NCBI GenBank assembly: GCA_902801475.1
Contig: CADCIO010000017.1
Span: forward strand, 1 to 51,636
DNA length: 51,636 nt
DNA from: an uncultured Bacteroidales bacterium
GTDB lineage: Bacteria > Bacteroidota > Bacteroidia > Bacteroidales > Bacteroidaceae
Direction: 5' to 3'
Each line of letters starts with the position of its first letter. Position 1 is the stretch's first letter. The translations under genes and the position numbers were made by a program. Under the pieces are notes generated by a model. The model saw nothing but the letters and a program-made list of their open reading frames with translations, was not told the origin of the DNA and searched no databases. Below are positions 28,059 to 36,778 of this stretch, one piece after another.

Positions 28059-29516
28059 ATGAAAAGAAAGGGGATTTTGATGATGGTGCTGCTGGTGGCG
28101 ACACTCAATATGGCAGCACAAGAGGAGGAAGTGATGATGCGTGGACGCATCGAAAATGTGACGGATTACAGTAGCATGCCGTCATTAGCAAGGGAAGGAC
28201 TACGAAAGGTCGGATCCCTTGCAGCAGCGCCATTGACCAACATGGGGTCACCTAGAGTGCCTGTGATTCTGGTGCAGTTTCCTGACAGGCCTTTCACGGT
28301 GCGCGAAACGGAAGAAGACGTTCGTCAAGTTTACCATGAACACTTCAATGCTGGCGAGGGGGTGTGTCCTGGCACATCGAGATGGTCTGTGAGGGAATTC
28401 TTTCGTATGCAGTCCGATGAGCAATTTACACCCGATTTTGATGTAATTGGCCCCGTGACCCTCTCTAAGAGTTACGCCTACTATGGACAAGACCAAGGCA
28501 AGTCCAAAGACACTCATATCCAAGAATTCTATCGCGAAGCATGTCAACAAGCCATCTTGCACGATGTAGATTGGAGCCTCTATGACAACGACAAGAACGG
28601 CATGGTGGATTTCGTTTTCTTCATCTATGCTGGACAAGGGCAGAATCAGGAGGGAACAGAGAATACGGCCATCTGGCCTAAGGAAAGCGTATCTCGTTTC
28701 ACCGTAACAGGGGATGGATTCTCCGTTTCTTTTGGTGCCTCAGGATGTACCTGCGAATTGTATCAAAAAGAGATGGATGGCATCGGGGCTTGTATTCACG
28801 AGTTGAGCCACGGGTTAGGTCTGCCAGACCTCTATGATTACAATAATAAGGGATATGGCATGGATTATTGGGATTTGATGGACTCTGGCTGCTATAAATT
28901 ACATGGATGCCAACCCATTGGATTCTCTGCATACGAACTCGAATTTTTGGGCTGGAGGCAAATGGTGGAACTCACCCCCGACTCCGCATACAGCCTAACG
29001 ATTGACCCGCTGGAGAAAGGTGGTGTGGCTTACAAGGTGGTGAACAAGGCGAATCCCGACGAATACTTCATCCTTGAGAACCGTCAGGATATAGGCGTGG
29101 ACAACTACATGGGCTATATCGTTTACTCACAATATACTACACATGGGCCGAATCACGGATTGATGATCACGCACGTGAATTACAGTAAGTCGGCATGGGA
29201 ATCCAACACGGTGAATACAATAGACCCTTCACGCCAACGCTTCACCATCGTACCAGCCGATGGGGAACTCATTCCTGCCTTCGAACGAAGTGACGACGTA
29301 TGGGCAGAGTCTGCACACGGCGACCTCTACCCCGGTCCAAACAACGTCACTGAAATCAGCTCTTATGCTGTCTTTAAGGGGGGCACACTCGGACAAACGA
29401 TTGACAACATCGAGGAGCATAAAGACGGGACTATCACACTGGACATCAACGGAGGGAAACCCATCATCGAACCAGAAGACCCCAATGTCGAACCTGACAT
29501 CCCTGAGATTGCATGA
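28059..29516 (+). CDS. Secreted M6-family metalloprotease
   Basis: A 485-residue exported protease. It has a signal peptide (MVLLVATLNMAAQ), a domain beginning VPVILVQFPDRPF as in immune-inhibitor-A-like M6 proteins, and the zinc motif HELSHGLGLPDLYD (HExxHxxGxxD). The calcium-type DNDKNGMVDFVFF and the MDYWDLMDSG segment also fit. A Pro/Glu-rich tail follows. Only two bases separate it from the propeller sensor, so translation is probably coupled and the protease may be a partner or an output of that sensor (inference). Confidence 0.88.
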   Translation: MKRKGILMMVLLVATLNMAAQEEEVMMRGRIENVTDYSSMPSLAREGLRKVGSLAAAPLTNMGSPRVPVILVQFPDRPFTVRETEEDVRQVYHEHFNAGEGVCPGTSRWSVREFFRMQSDEQFTPDFDVIGPVTLSKSYAYYGQDQGKSKDTHIQEFYREACQQAILHDVDWSLYDNDKNGMVDFVFFIYAGQGQNQEGTENTAIWPKESVSRFTVTGDGFSVSFGASGCTCELYQKEMDGIGACIHELSHGLGLPDLYDYNNKGYGMDYWDLMDSGCYKLHGCQPIGFSAYELEFLGWRQMVELTPDSAYSLTIDPLEKGGVAYKVVNKANPDEYFILENRQDIGVDNYMGYIVYSQYTTHGPNHGLMITHVNYSKSAWESNTVNTIDPSRQRFTIVPADGELIPAFERSDDVWAESAHGDLYPGPNNVTEISSYAVFKGGTLGQTIDNIEEHKDGTITLDINGGKPIIEPEDPNVEPDIPEIA

Positions 29517-29552
29517 AGAAAATTTAAAGAGATCGTATAAAGACAGGACATA

Positions 29553-29597
29553 AAAAGGGCAGGCCCAATGAAGTTATGGCAACTTCGTTGGGTCTGC
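29553..29597 (-). terminator. GH67 terminator overlapping its stop codon
   Basis: 29559-29575 pairs with 29581-29597 (17-base arms with two or three mismatches, loop ATGGC). The GH67 stop (29574-29576) lies at the top of the stem. On the minus strand CTTTTTATG follows. The same hairpin may also stop the convergent M6 transcript. Confidence 0.8.
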
Positions 29598-31367
29598 TGC
29601 TGTATAGTTATCCATTCTCAGATGGTAGTTCATCACTTGCTCCAACGTGAAATGGAATTCAGGGCTGTCTGGCGGCAAGGGGCGATGCGAGAATGTCTGG
29701 AAGTAAAGCAGGCATGCATCACGCCACCATTGTGCATCCTTCGCCTGACGTTCGAAACGCCACAACTGTTCTCCATACTGCTCTGCTGGCACATAAGGTT
29801 TCATCGCTTCCCAAGTCTTCACAAACTCGTTCGCTTGACGCACACCACGGTCGTAAGTGTAGCAGAGATTGTCCCAGAGGGAAAGTCCATTGCTCATCGT
29901 ATAATCCCAAGGCACATGATGGAACCAAAGGATAAGGTTCTCAGGACAAGTGCCCATATTATTATATAATGTACGCAAAGGCTCTGGATATTGTCCTGCA
30001 TTGTTTGAGCCGACATTGCCCTTCAAACAAGGCTCCTCGCGGTCAGAACGGTTGAATCCAATACCCAAGGTATCCACACGATGATAGAAACGTGGCAACC
30101 AGTCTTCACGAGATCCTCGAGGTGCATACCAAGGCTCAGGACCATAGTGATGACCGCCTGCAAAGATGTGGTGCAAGCCGAGTGGCATCATGTAATCCAC
30201 CACTGTCTCGCGACTCTTCAACAAAAGTTGGGTCATCGAACGGATAAAGTCCACATTGTCCGTTTTGTAATAGTCACGAAGGAAATCCGCTGCAATCGTC
30301 TTGGAAGACACATTGACATCATTCGCCAATCTGCCAAAAGCATACCAATTGGCCATCGCCAAGTCATTAGCTGTCCAGTTAGGACTATCACCGATGTTTG
30401 CAACACCTGCCATTCCGACCAAGTTTGGCATATTCTTTTCCACCAGATTCAATGTATCAAAGAATTCGCGCCACATTGGAGCCAAGAAACAGGTGTGGAT
30501 GCTCTCACCCGTATATTCCTGTGTAATCTGAAACTCCACCATCATCTTCGTCTTCTTCAGTCCAAAGAAAAGAGGAGAGACAGGTTCACGTGGTTGAAAA
30601 TCCACAGGGCCATTCTTGATCTGGATGATGACGTTATCAGCAAACTGACCGTCGAAATGAATGAACTCTTCGTATGCTTGATTGGCACGATCACCTTCAT
30701 AAGCACGCTGAGCAGGAGTCTTTTGGGCATCGCCCTCCCCTTTTGCCGAATAAACGAAAGCACGCCACATGACAATGCCGTTGTAAGGCTGCAATGCCTT
30801 TGCCAACATATTCGCACCATCCACATGGGTACGTCCATAGTCCATCGGACCAGGCTCTCCCTCACTGTTGGCTTTCACCAAGAAACCGCCAAAGTCTGGA
30901 ATCAGCCCATAAATCTCCTTCACTTTCTTCTGCCACCATTCCTGCACTTTTGGATCCAGAGGGTCGGCAGTATCCACATCACCCAATGCCTTAGGTGAAG
31001 CGAAATTGACAGAGAGGTACACCTTAATGCCGTAAGGACGCAACACATCCGCAATCTTCGCCGTTTTCTTCAGCATATCCGATGAAAGGGCAATAGGCTT
31101 GGCATTCACATTATTGAGCACAGTACCGTTGATGCCATAGTCCTTGTTGATGCGGCCATATTCTTCATAACGGGCTTTCAGTTCCTTAGGCATAGAACCC
31201 TTGCCTGCAGGAATCTCTTCCCATTTCCAGATAGAACGTCCAGCAAATCCACGTTCCACTGTACCATTAGGATTGTCCCAGTGATTCAACAGGCGCAATT
31301 CAAAACGCTGTCCCCAAGTCAGGTGGCAGACCATCAACAAAAAGAGAGTAAAGATTGTTTTTTTCAT
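29574..31367 (-). CDS. Alpha-glucuronidase GH67 lacking the usual N-terminal domain
   Basis: GH67 removes (4-O-methyl)glucuronate from the non-reducing end of xylo-oligosaccharides. The 597-residue protein has a signal peptide (TIFTLFLLMVCHLTWGQ) and then goes directly into the catalytic barrel: LLNHWDNPNGTVERGFAG, FLVKANSEGEPGPMDYGRTH (with catalytic Glu) and the C-terminal helical domain (WFHHVPWDY, RQANEFVKTWEAM). Family members are usually near 700 residues with an extra N-terminal alpha/beta domain of 120-150 residues, which is missing here. It is the last gene of the regulator-ugd-GH67 set, 26 bp after ugd. Confidence 0.92.
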   Translation of the reverse strand: MKKTIFTLFLLMVCHLTWGQRFELRLLNHWDNPNGTVERGFAGRSIWKWEEIPAGKGSMPKELKARYEEYGRINKDYGINGTVLNNVNAKPIALSSDMLKKTAKIADVLRPYGIKVYLSVNFASPKALGDVDTADPLDPKVQEWWQKKVKEIYGLIPDFGGFLVKANSEGEPGPMDYGRTHVDGANMLAKALQPYNGIVMWRAFVYSAKGEGDAQKTPAQRAYEGDRANQAYEEFIHFDGQFADNVIIQIKNGPVDFQPREPVSPLFFGLKKTKMMVEFQITQEYTGESIHTCFLAPMWREFFDTLNLVEKNMPNLVGMAGVANIGDSPNWTANDLAMANWYAFGRLANDVNVSSKTIAADFLRDYYKTDNVDFIRSMTQLLLKSRETVVDYMMPLGLHHIFAGGHHYGPEPWYAPRGSREDWLPRFYHRVDTLGIGFNRSDREEPCLKGNVGSNNAGQYPEPLRTLYNNMGTCPENLILWFHHVPWDYTMSNGLSLWDNLCYTYDRGVRQANEFVKTWEAMKPYVPAEQYGEQLWRFERQAKDAQWWRDACLLYFQTFSHRPLPPDSPEFHFTLEQVMNYHLRMDNYTAADPTKLP

Positions 31368-31393
31368 TTTTACGGCTTTATTTCATGTCATTA

Positions 31394-32668
31394 TTAATCA
31401 CGACGGAAAATGTCGCGGGTATATACTTTTTCCTGCACATCATCGAGACAGGCATCATAGCGATTTGCGATGATGGCTTGCGATTGTTCTTTGAATTTGG
31501 CGAGGTCATTCACCACCTTCGAACCAAAGAACGTCGTACCGTCTTCCAAGGTTGGCTCATAGATGATGACCGTTGCGCCCTTCGCCTTGATGCGTTTCAT
31601 GATGCCCTGAATGGATGACTGACGGAAGTTGTCTGAATTGCTCTTCATCGTCAATCGGAACACGCCAATGACGACTTCTTTCTCCACGTCCTTACTCCAA
31701 CGTATGCGGTTAGAATAACTATAATAGCCTGCCATCTGCAACACGCGGTCGGCAATGAAGTCCTTTCTCGTACGATTGCTCTCCACAATAGCTGTCATCA
31801 TCTGCTGAGGAACATCCTGATAGTTGGCCAGCAACTGCTTCGTATCCTTCGGCAGACAATAGCCCCCATAACCAAAGGACGGGTTGTTATAGTGCGTACC
31901 GATACGGGGGTCAAGACCTACGCCCTGAATGATCGCCTGCGCATCAAGCCCCTTCACCTCTGCATAGGTGTCCAACTCATTGAAATAGCTTACACGCAAC
32001 GCCAGATAGGTGTTGGCAAAGAGCTTCACAGCCTCTGCCTCTGTCAATCCCATATGAAGTACGTCAATGTTCTCCTTCACGGCACCTTCCTGCAAGAGGG
32101 CAGCAAACGTGTTGGCAGCCTCACGCAGTTCTTCTGCATACTTCACTTCAATACGCTTAGGCGAACCCACGATGATGCGCGATGGGAAGAGGTTGTCATA
32201 CAATGCCTTGCTCTCACGCAGGAACTCTGGCGAGAAGAGCAATTTCATCGCATAACCATATTTCTTATATAACCCCTCCGTATAGCCCACTGGAATGGTC
32301 GATTTGATGACCATCACAGCATCAGGATTCACTTCCAACACCAAGTCTATGACTTCCTCCACATGCGACGTGTCGAAATAGTTCTTCACAGGATCGTAAT
32401 TCGTCGGAGCAGCAATCACCACGAAGTCAGCATCTGCATACGCTTTCCGTCCATCGAGGGTCGCTGTCAAGTTCAGATTCTTCTCTGCCAAAAATTTCTC
32501 AATGTATTCATCTTGGATAGGTGATTTCTTCTGATTGATCAGTTCTACTTTCTCTGGAATCACATCCACAGCAGTCACCTGATGGTGCTGTGCCAACAAA
32601 GTGGCAATGCTCAAGCCCACATATCCGGTACCTGCCACTGCCACCTGAATATCCTTAAATTCTCTCAT
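31394..32668 (-). CDS. ugd: UDP-glucose 6-dehydrogenase
   Basis: A 424-residue nucleotide-sugar dehydrogenase that oxidises UDP-glucose to UDP-glucuronate with NAD. It shows the Rossmann motif [10 protein letters not shown] (about 11-20), the [10 protein letters not shown] and [12 protein letters not shown] blocks, and the catalytic cysteine in [14 protein letters not shown]-mannose/GlcNAc dehydrogenases are less likely because the sequence matches the UGD type. It lies between the regulator (16 bp) and GH67 (26 bp), so a UDP-glucuronate-forming enzyme is apparently co-transcribed with a glucuronate-releasing one. UDP-glucuronate normally serves capsule or exopolysaccharide synthesis. Confidence 0.93.
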   Translation of the reverse strand: MREFKDIQVAVAGTGYVGLSIATLLAQHHQVTAVDVIPEKVELINQKKSPIQDEYIEKFLAEKNLNLTATLDGRKAYADADFVVIAAPTNYDPVKNYFDTSHVEEVIDLVLEVNPDAVMVIKSTIPVGYTEGLYKKYGYAMKLLFSPEFLRESKALYDNLFPSRIIVGSPKRIEVKYAEELREAANTFAALLQEGAVKENIDVLHMGLTEAEAVKLFANTYLALRVSYFNELDTYAEVKGLDAQAIIQGVGLDPRIGTHYNNPSFGYGGYCLPKDTKQLLANYQDVPQQMMTAIVESNRTRKDFIADRVLQMAGYYSYSNRIRWSKDVEKEVVIGVFRLTMKSNSDNFRQSSIQGIMKRIKAKGATVIIYEPTLEDGTTFFGSKVVNDLAKFKEQSQAIIANRYDACLDDVQEKVYTRDIFRRD

Positions 32669-32684
32669 AAGTAATTATATCTTA

Positions 32685-34070
32685 TCACTTTACGCTTTTT
32701 TCGGCTCTCACCTTCTTGCCATATTCCGAAGGTGACATTCCATATTCAGCCTTGAAATTCTCTGTAAAACGCTTTGGATTGCCGTAACCAATCTCCAACG
32801 AGATGTCCGCAATCGGCATCGTCGTCTGTTCCAGATACTGCTTACCACGCTTCAGTCGGATCGTGCGGATAAACTCAGCAGGTCCCTTACCCGTGATGTT
32901 GATGAGTTTCTTGTATAAGTACGTACGGCTCAAAGACAGCTCCTGTCCCAACACTTCCACAGAGAACTCTGTGTCCGACATATGGTCTTCACATATCTTG
33001 ATGGCACGCTGAATGAATTGCTCATCCACCGAGGTGATAGTAATTTCACTTGGTGCCACGTCCATCTTCTCACGGAACTGACGCTGACGATTTTCTCGTT
33101 TCTCAATGAACTTTTTCACCCTCAGACGCAACATCTCCACATTGAATGGCTTCGTAATGTAGTCATCGGCACCCAGACGTAGACCTTCCATCTCCAGTTG
33201 GTCGCCTCTTCGTCCCGTCAACAGAATCACTGGAATATGCGACCAACGCAAGTCTGTCTTGATGCGCTTGCAGAGTTCCAGACCATCCATCTTCGGCATA
33301 TTCACGTCACTCACTACCAAATCAACATTATCGTTCTCTTCCAAGCGCTCCAATGCCACCTCACCATTACTTGCTGTGATAACGGTATATTCACCACGGA
33401 AATAGTCATGCACGAAACGGCACATGTCAGGGCTGTCATCCACCATCAACAACGTAAAGCGCTCCTTCGGCTCCTCACTGTTCTCTTCTGGCAGATCATC
33501 CCTGTTGGCAGCCACCTTCGCTACATTGCTATCATCAATGCCCACAGGCTTGCTTTCCTCCTCCTTAATTTCCTTCTTGACCGTAGGCGTAGGAACGGGT
33601 GTTGGTGTTGCCACCTGCGTCATCACGGCATCTACTGGCGGCACCAAAGCTGGCATCACATTTCCCTTCCCACCTGCTGGCAACATATTTACCTGATGCA
33701 ACAGCAGTTGTGCATTTCTCAAAATCATCTGGACACGCACCCTCACATCGTCAGCCAAGGGTTCTGAAGCCAGTTGTTGCAATGGACTAATGATAAGTGT
33801 GATGGGTGTGAGCAAGTCCCTACTCACACCACTCAGCACACCTTGTTTTGTTTCTTCCAATTCTGTTCGATGTTCTGCACGCATCTTCTGCAATTCCGCT
33901 TCCATCTTTTGGCGTTCACGCGACAATGACCAACGACATATCGCATATGCCACCACGGCCACCAACAGCACACCAAACAAGACGGCCCAGACAAAGCCCT
34001 GTGAGAAGAGTCCAGTAGCCTGCGCCGTCATCACTCCTGCAATCAAAATGTTTCCCATTTGCGAGTTCAT
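32685..34070 (-). CDS. Membrane-anchored pseudo-hybrid regulator: degenerate HisKA, receiver, AraC domain
   Basis: A 461-residue protein with one membrane segment (about 25-46), a coiled coil, a DHp-like helix pair (VLSGVSRDLLTPITLIISP and the following helix, about 78-130), a Pro/Glu-rich linker (about 139-200), a receiver domain (about 204-320; acidic pair Asp211-Asp212, phospho-acceptor Asp255, Lys307) and an AraC-type DNA-binding domain (about 350-455). In hybrid two-component proteins the DHp motif is S-H-E-L/F-R-T-P; here Arg84 replaces the His and the whole ATPase domain is absent. It cannot phosphorylate itself. The receiver appears intact. It heads the ugd-GH67 set and is next to GH115, so control of glucuronoxylan genes is the likely role (inference). 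Confidence 0.85.
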   Translation of the reverse strand: MNSQMGNILIAGVMTAQATGLFSQGFVWAVLFGVLLVAVVAYAICRWSLSRERQKMEAELQKMRAEHRTELEETKQGVLSGVSRDLLTPITLIISPLQQLASEPLADDVRVRVQMILRNAQLLLHQVNMLPAGGKGNVMPALVPPVDAVMTQVATPTPVPTPTVKKEIKEEESKPVGIDDSNVAKVAANRDDLPEENSEEPKERFTLLMVDDSPDMCRFVHDYFRGEYTVITASNGEVALERLEENDNVDLVVSDVNMPKMDGLELCKRIKTDLRWSHIPVILLTGRRGDQLEMEGLRLGADDYITKPFNVEMLRLRVKKFIEKRENRQRQFREKMDVAPSEITITSVDEQFIQRAIKICEDHMSDTEFSVEVLGQELSLSRTYLYKKLINITGKGPAEFIRTIRLKRGKQYLEQTTMPIADISLEIGYGNPKRFTENFKAEYGMSPSEYGKKVRAEKSVK

Positions 34071-34087
34071 TTTATCCTTTGATGATG

Positions 34088-34095
34088 CAAAATTA
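34088..34095 (-). promoter_or_regulatory. -7 box of the regulator-ugd-GH67 operon
   Basis: The minus strand reads TAATTTTG, 17 bases before the ATG at 34070. Confidence 0.5.
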
Positions 34096-34184
34096 GTAAA
34101 AATAATTCATTTCAAGCATTTTTACCTCTTTTTTTTCATCATCACGACCGCAGAAGTCGTTTTTGTTTCCAAAATGGCAAAGTT

Positions 34185-36620
34185 TTACTCCACAACAATG
34201 CGCTCAATCACGATACCTGGGTCAAGTGGGCAGATTGACAACTGGTGCTTACCTTGCGTCAAAGCAGGCAATGAAACACGCTGCTTATTCATGCGCGTCG
34301 TCTCCCATTCGAAGTTCTGGTCGTGCGACATCTGCACCACATAGCGGCTCGCTTCATTCACGTTCATCGTCTGCACTTCTTTGCCATCCAGCATCACGGT
34401 CATTCGCTGTCCACGTCCATCATTGAAGGGGAAGTTGGTAGCCAAGATAATGGTAGCCTGAGCGCCATCCTTCGCCTCCTGTACTTGGAATGCATAATCT
34501 ATGGACGAACCTTCCGTACTCTTCGTATAAGGGAACAATGCCACACCCGCCTTCCAGATGCCCAAGTCTGGCACCACCTGCCACTTAGCTTCCTTCGCAT
34601 CCTTCTTGTTCACAAACTCGTCGGCTTCGATGATGGCAACATACTTCTTGGGCACAGTCACCAGGTTGAAACCTTCTACAGCATCAGCAGCCTCCACGCG
34701 CTTCACCTGTGGCATCGTGTTCTGTCTTGGGTTATTCCACGAACGGTAACCAATATAAATCTCATCCATCATGTGATTCCACTTACCACCTGCAATCTTG
34801 TGGTTATACTCGTCACAGAGTTCAGCTGCACGACGGAAACACAACTCCACCTTGTCAGCCCATTCGTTGGCACGAATGTTATTCTGCTGGGCATAGTAGT
34901 TGTTCATTGCCACCGCATAATACATATTATACAAGTTGCAGAATACACGCACAGGGTGATAAATTAACTCGTTGTACGCATTTCTGTTCTGCACAGGCAT
35001 CAACTCCCTGAGAATGGTGGCTTCACGTTCCAACTGGTCGTATTGATCCACATACTCCTTCCACTCGCCCGACATGAGGTCAAAGGTACGTGCATCCAAC
35101 TGTTCTGGCGTACGACGATGTGCATACTTACATTGCAAATTCAAAATGCGGGCAGCCTCCTTCGCACATTTCTCGCCAAATTGCTGACGGCAGAAGTTCT
35201 CTGTATATTCCATCAAGTTCGAGGGGTTGAACTGCGAAGGATTCCAAGCCATCTTGAACCAGAAGTCAATAGGGAACTCCATCGGCTTCAAGTCACCCAC
35301 GTTGAGAATCCAGAGCTTGTCCACTCCATAGGTATAAGTGAGCTGCAACTGCTCCCACATACGCTGCACCTGACTGATGTTCTGGAATTTAGAGTTACGT
35401 GGTGCACCCACATAATCCACATGGTAATAGAGTCCATAGCCACCAGGATGACGCTTCGAGAATGCACCCGTACCCTTGTTCCACTCCTGTTCTGGCAACA
35501 CACGCACATTACCCCAGTTATCATCACAAAGCAGCAGAATCACATCATCTGGCACATTCATGCCCTTCTCATAATACTCCTGCACCTCCTTATAGAGCGC
35601 CCACAACTGTGGCGTCTCCTTAGCAGGCTTTCCTGTAGCCTCCTCGATGAGTTTGCGTTGGTTGGTCACGATGCGCTCCAAGAGTGCCACATCAGCATGG
35701 TCACCCATCGCTTCGTCACCATCACCACGCATACCAATCGTCACCACATCCTCGGTGTTTTTCATACGCTCCACTCCACCTTTCCAAAACTTGTCCAGTG
35801 TTTCCTGGTTCGTGTCGTAGTTCCAAGCACCATACTCTCTGCGATGGCTCGTCCACTCCTTATGCGCACGTGCCAAAGGTTCATGGTGACTCGTACCCAT
35901 ACATACACCCATATCATCAGCTGTCTGCATGTTCAGTGGGTCATCCGCATAGAACATCGCATCCCACATGGCAGGCCACATATAGTTACCCTTCAATCTG
36001 AGCACCAATTCAAACACTCTTGCATAGAATTCATGGTTATAGCCGCCATAATTCTCCTTCACCCATCCTGTCAGGCAAGGAGCCTCATCGTTCAGGAAGA
36101 TGCCACGATACTTCACGGCAGGCTCACCATCCGTATAGACACCCTTCTTGATATAGAGTTGGTCGTGCTTCTCCGCAGGCACATCCGCCCAGTCATACCA
36201 AGGACTCACGCCAATCTGCTGACTCAATTCGTAGATGCCGTAAATCGTTCCACGCTTGTCACTGCCCGCAATGACCAATTGATCCTTCACCGTCGTGATG
36301 ATGAACATCTCTGTCTTACCTTTCAAATCCTTGATGGCAGATACTTTCTTTGCCATCTGATCAATAGCAGCACTCTTACCCAGTGTACCAACTACGATGG
36401 GGTAATCCTGTCGCCCTGTCACCTTCTCCAAATCCTTCTTCAGGTTAGCGATGGCGATATGCACACCCTTCCAATCGTTCTGATCATACTGAATCGTTCC
36501 TTTTTGGTCAGTCAAACAAAAGGCACTCCCTTGAGGGGTAAAGGTCACAAACCGATCTGCTGCCCATACAGAGACAACAGCACAAATGCTGAATACAGCG
36601 CTCAATAAAATTTTCTTCAT
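34185..36620 (-). CDS. Alpha-glucuronidase GH115
   Basis: GH115 enzymes remove (4-O-methyl)glucuronate from internal and terminal xylose units of xylan, complementing GH67. The 811-residue protein has a signal peptide (LLSAVFSICAVVSVWAAD) and the family blocks YRGIFLNDEAPCLTGW, LRLKGNYMWPAMW, DDMGVCMGTSHHEPL, TIGMRGDGDEAM and WILNVGDLKPMEFPIDFW. A C-terminal beta domain (about 680-811) ends the protein. It has its own promoter and an upstream pair of 21-bp-spaced GTTACA sites. The downstream gap to the regulator is 114 bp. Confidence 0.93.
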   Translation of the reverse strand: MKKILLSAVFSICAVVSVWAADRFVTFTPQGSAFCLTDQKGTIQYDQNDWKGVHIAIANLKKDLEKVTGRQDYPIVVGTLGKSAAIDQMAKKVSAIKDLKGKTEMFIITTVKDQLVIAGSDKRGTIYGIYELSQQIGVSPWYDWADVPAEKHDQLYIKKGVYTDGEPAVKYRGIFLNDEAPCLTGWVKENYGGYNHEFYARVFELVLRLKGNYMWPAMWDAMFYADDPLNMQTADDMGVCMGTSHHEPLARAHKEWTSHRREYGAWNYDTNQETLDKFWKGGVERMKNTEDVVTIGMRGDGDEAMGDHADVALLERIVTNQRKLIEEATGKPAKETPQLWALYKEVQEYYEKGMNVPDDVILLLCDDNWGNVRVLPEQEWNKGTGAFSKRHPGGYGLYYHVDYVGAPRNSKFQNISQVQRMWEQLQLTYTYGVDKLWILNVGDLKPMEFPIDFWFKMAWNPSQFNPSNLMEYTENFCRQQFGEKCAKEAARILNLQCKYAHRRTPEQLDARTFDLMSGEWKEYVDQYDQLEREATILRELMPVQNRNAYNELIYHPVRVFCNLYNMYYAVAMNNYYAQQNNIRANEWADKVELCFRRAAELCDEYNHKIAGGKWNHMMDEIYIGYRSWNNPRQNTMPQVKRVEAADAVEGFNLVTVPKKYVAIIEADEFVNKKDAKEAKWQVVPDLGIWKAGVALFPYTKSTEGSSIDYAFQVQEAKDGAQATIILATNFPFNDGRGQRMTVMLDGKEVQTMNVNEASRYVVQMSHDQNFEWETTRMNKQRVSLPALTQGKHQLSICPLDPGIVIERIVVE

Positions 36621-36646
36621 TTCGATAGGTTTTTGGATTCTGGCGG

Positions 36647-36654
36647 CAAAGTTA
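36647..36654 (-). promoter_or_regulatory. -7 box of the GH115 gene
   Basis: The minus strand reads TAACTTTG, 26 bases before the ATG at 36620. Confidence 0.65.
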
Positions 36655-36686
36655 CGGCTTTTTCATTTGACAGCCCCTCCCCTATC

Positions 36687-36713
36687 GTTACATTTTTTTT
36701 CCACCATGTTACA
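36687..36713. promoter_or_regulatory. Putative operator: two GTTACA direct repeats 21 bp apart
   Basis: GTTACA at 36687 and at 36708 (the latter TGTTACA). They lie 33-60 bp upstream of the GH115 -7 box. The word and spacing match the operator of the GPH operon, though the orientation relative to the promoter is reversed. Confidence 0.45.
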
Positions 36714-36754
36714 ATAAACAAGCACCCAACACATGTTTGATGTGCTGAGTGCTT
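36714..36754 (-). terminator. Porin gene terminator
   Basis: AAGCAC (36720-36725) pairs with GTGCTT (36749-36754), with a second pairing ACACAT/ATGTG inside. On the minus strand the stem is followed by GTTTATTGT. Confidence 0.6.
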
Positions 36755-36778
36755 ATTCGAATGTCCAAATGAGTGCAA

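Noticed and set aside
35043..36608. 521-codon open frame on the plus strand
   Set aside because: Antisense shadow of GH115; His/Leu-rich low-quality sequence with no family resemblance.
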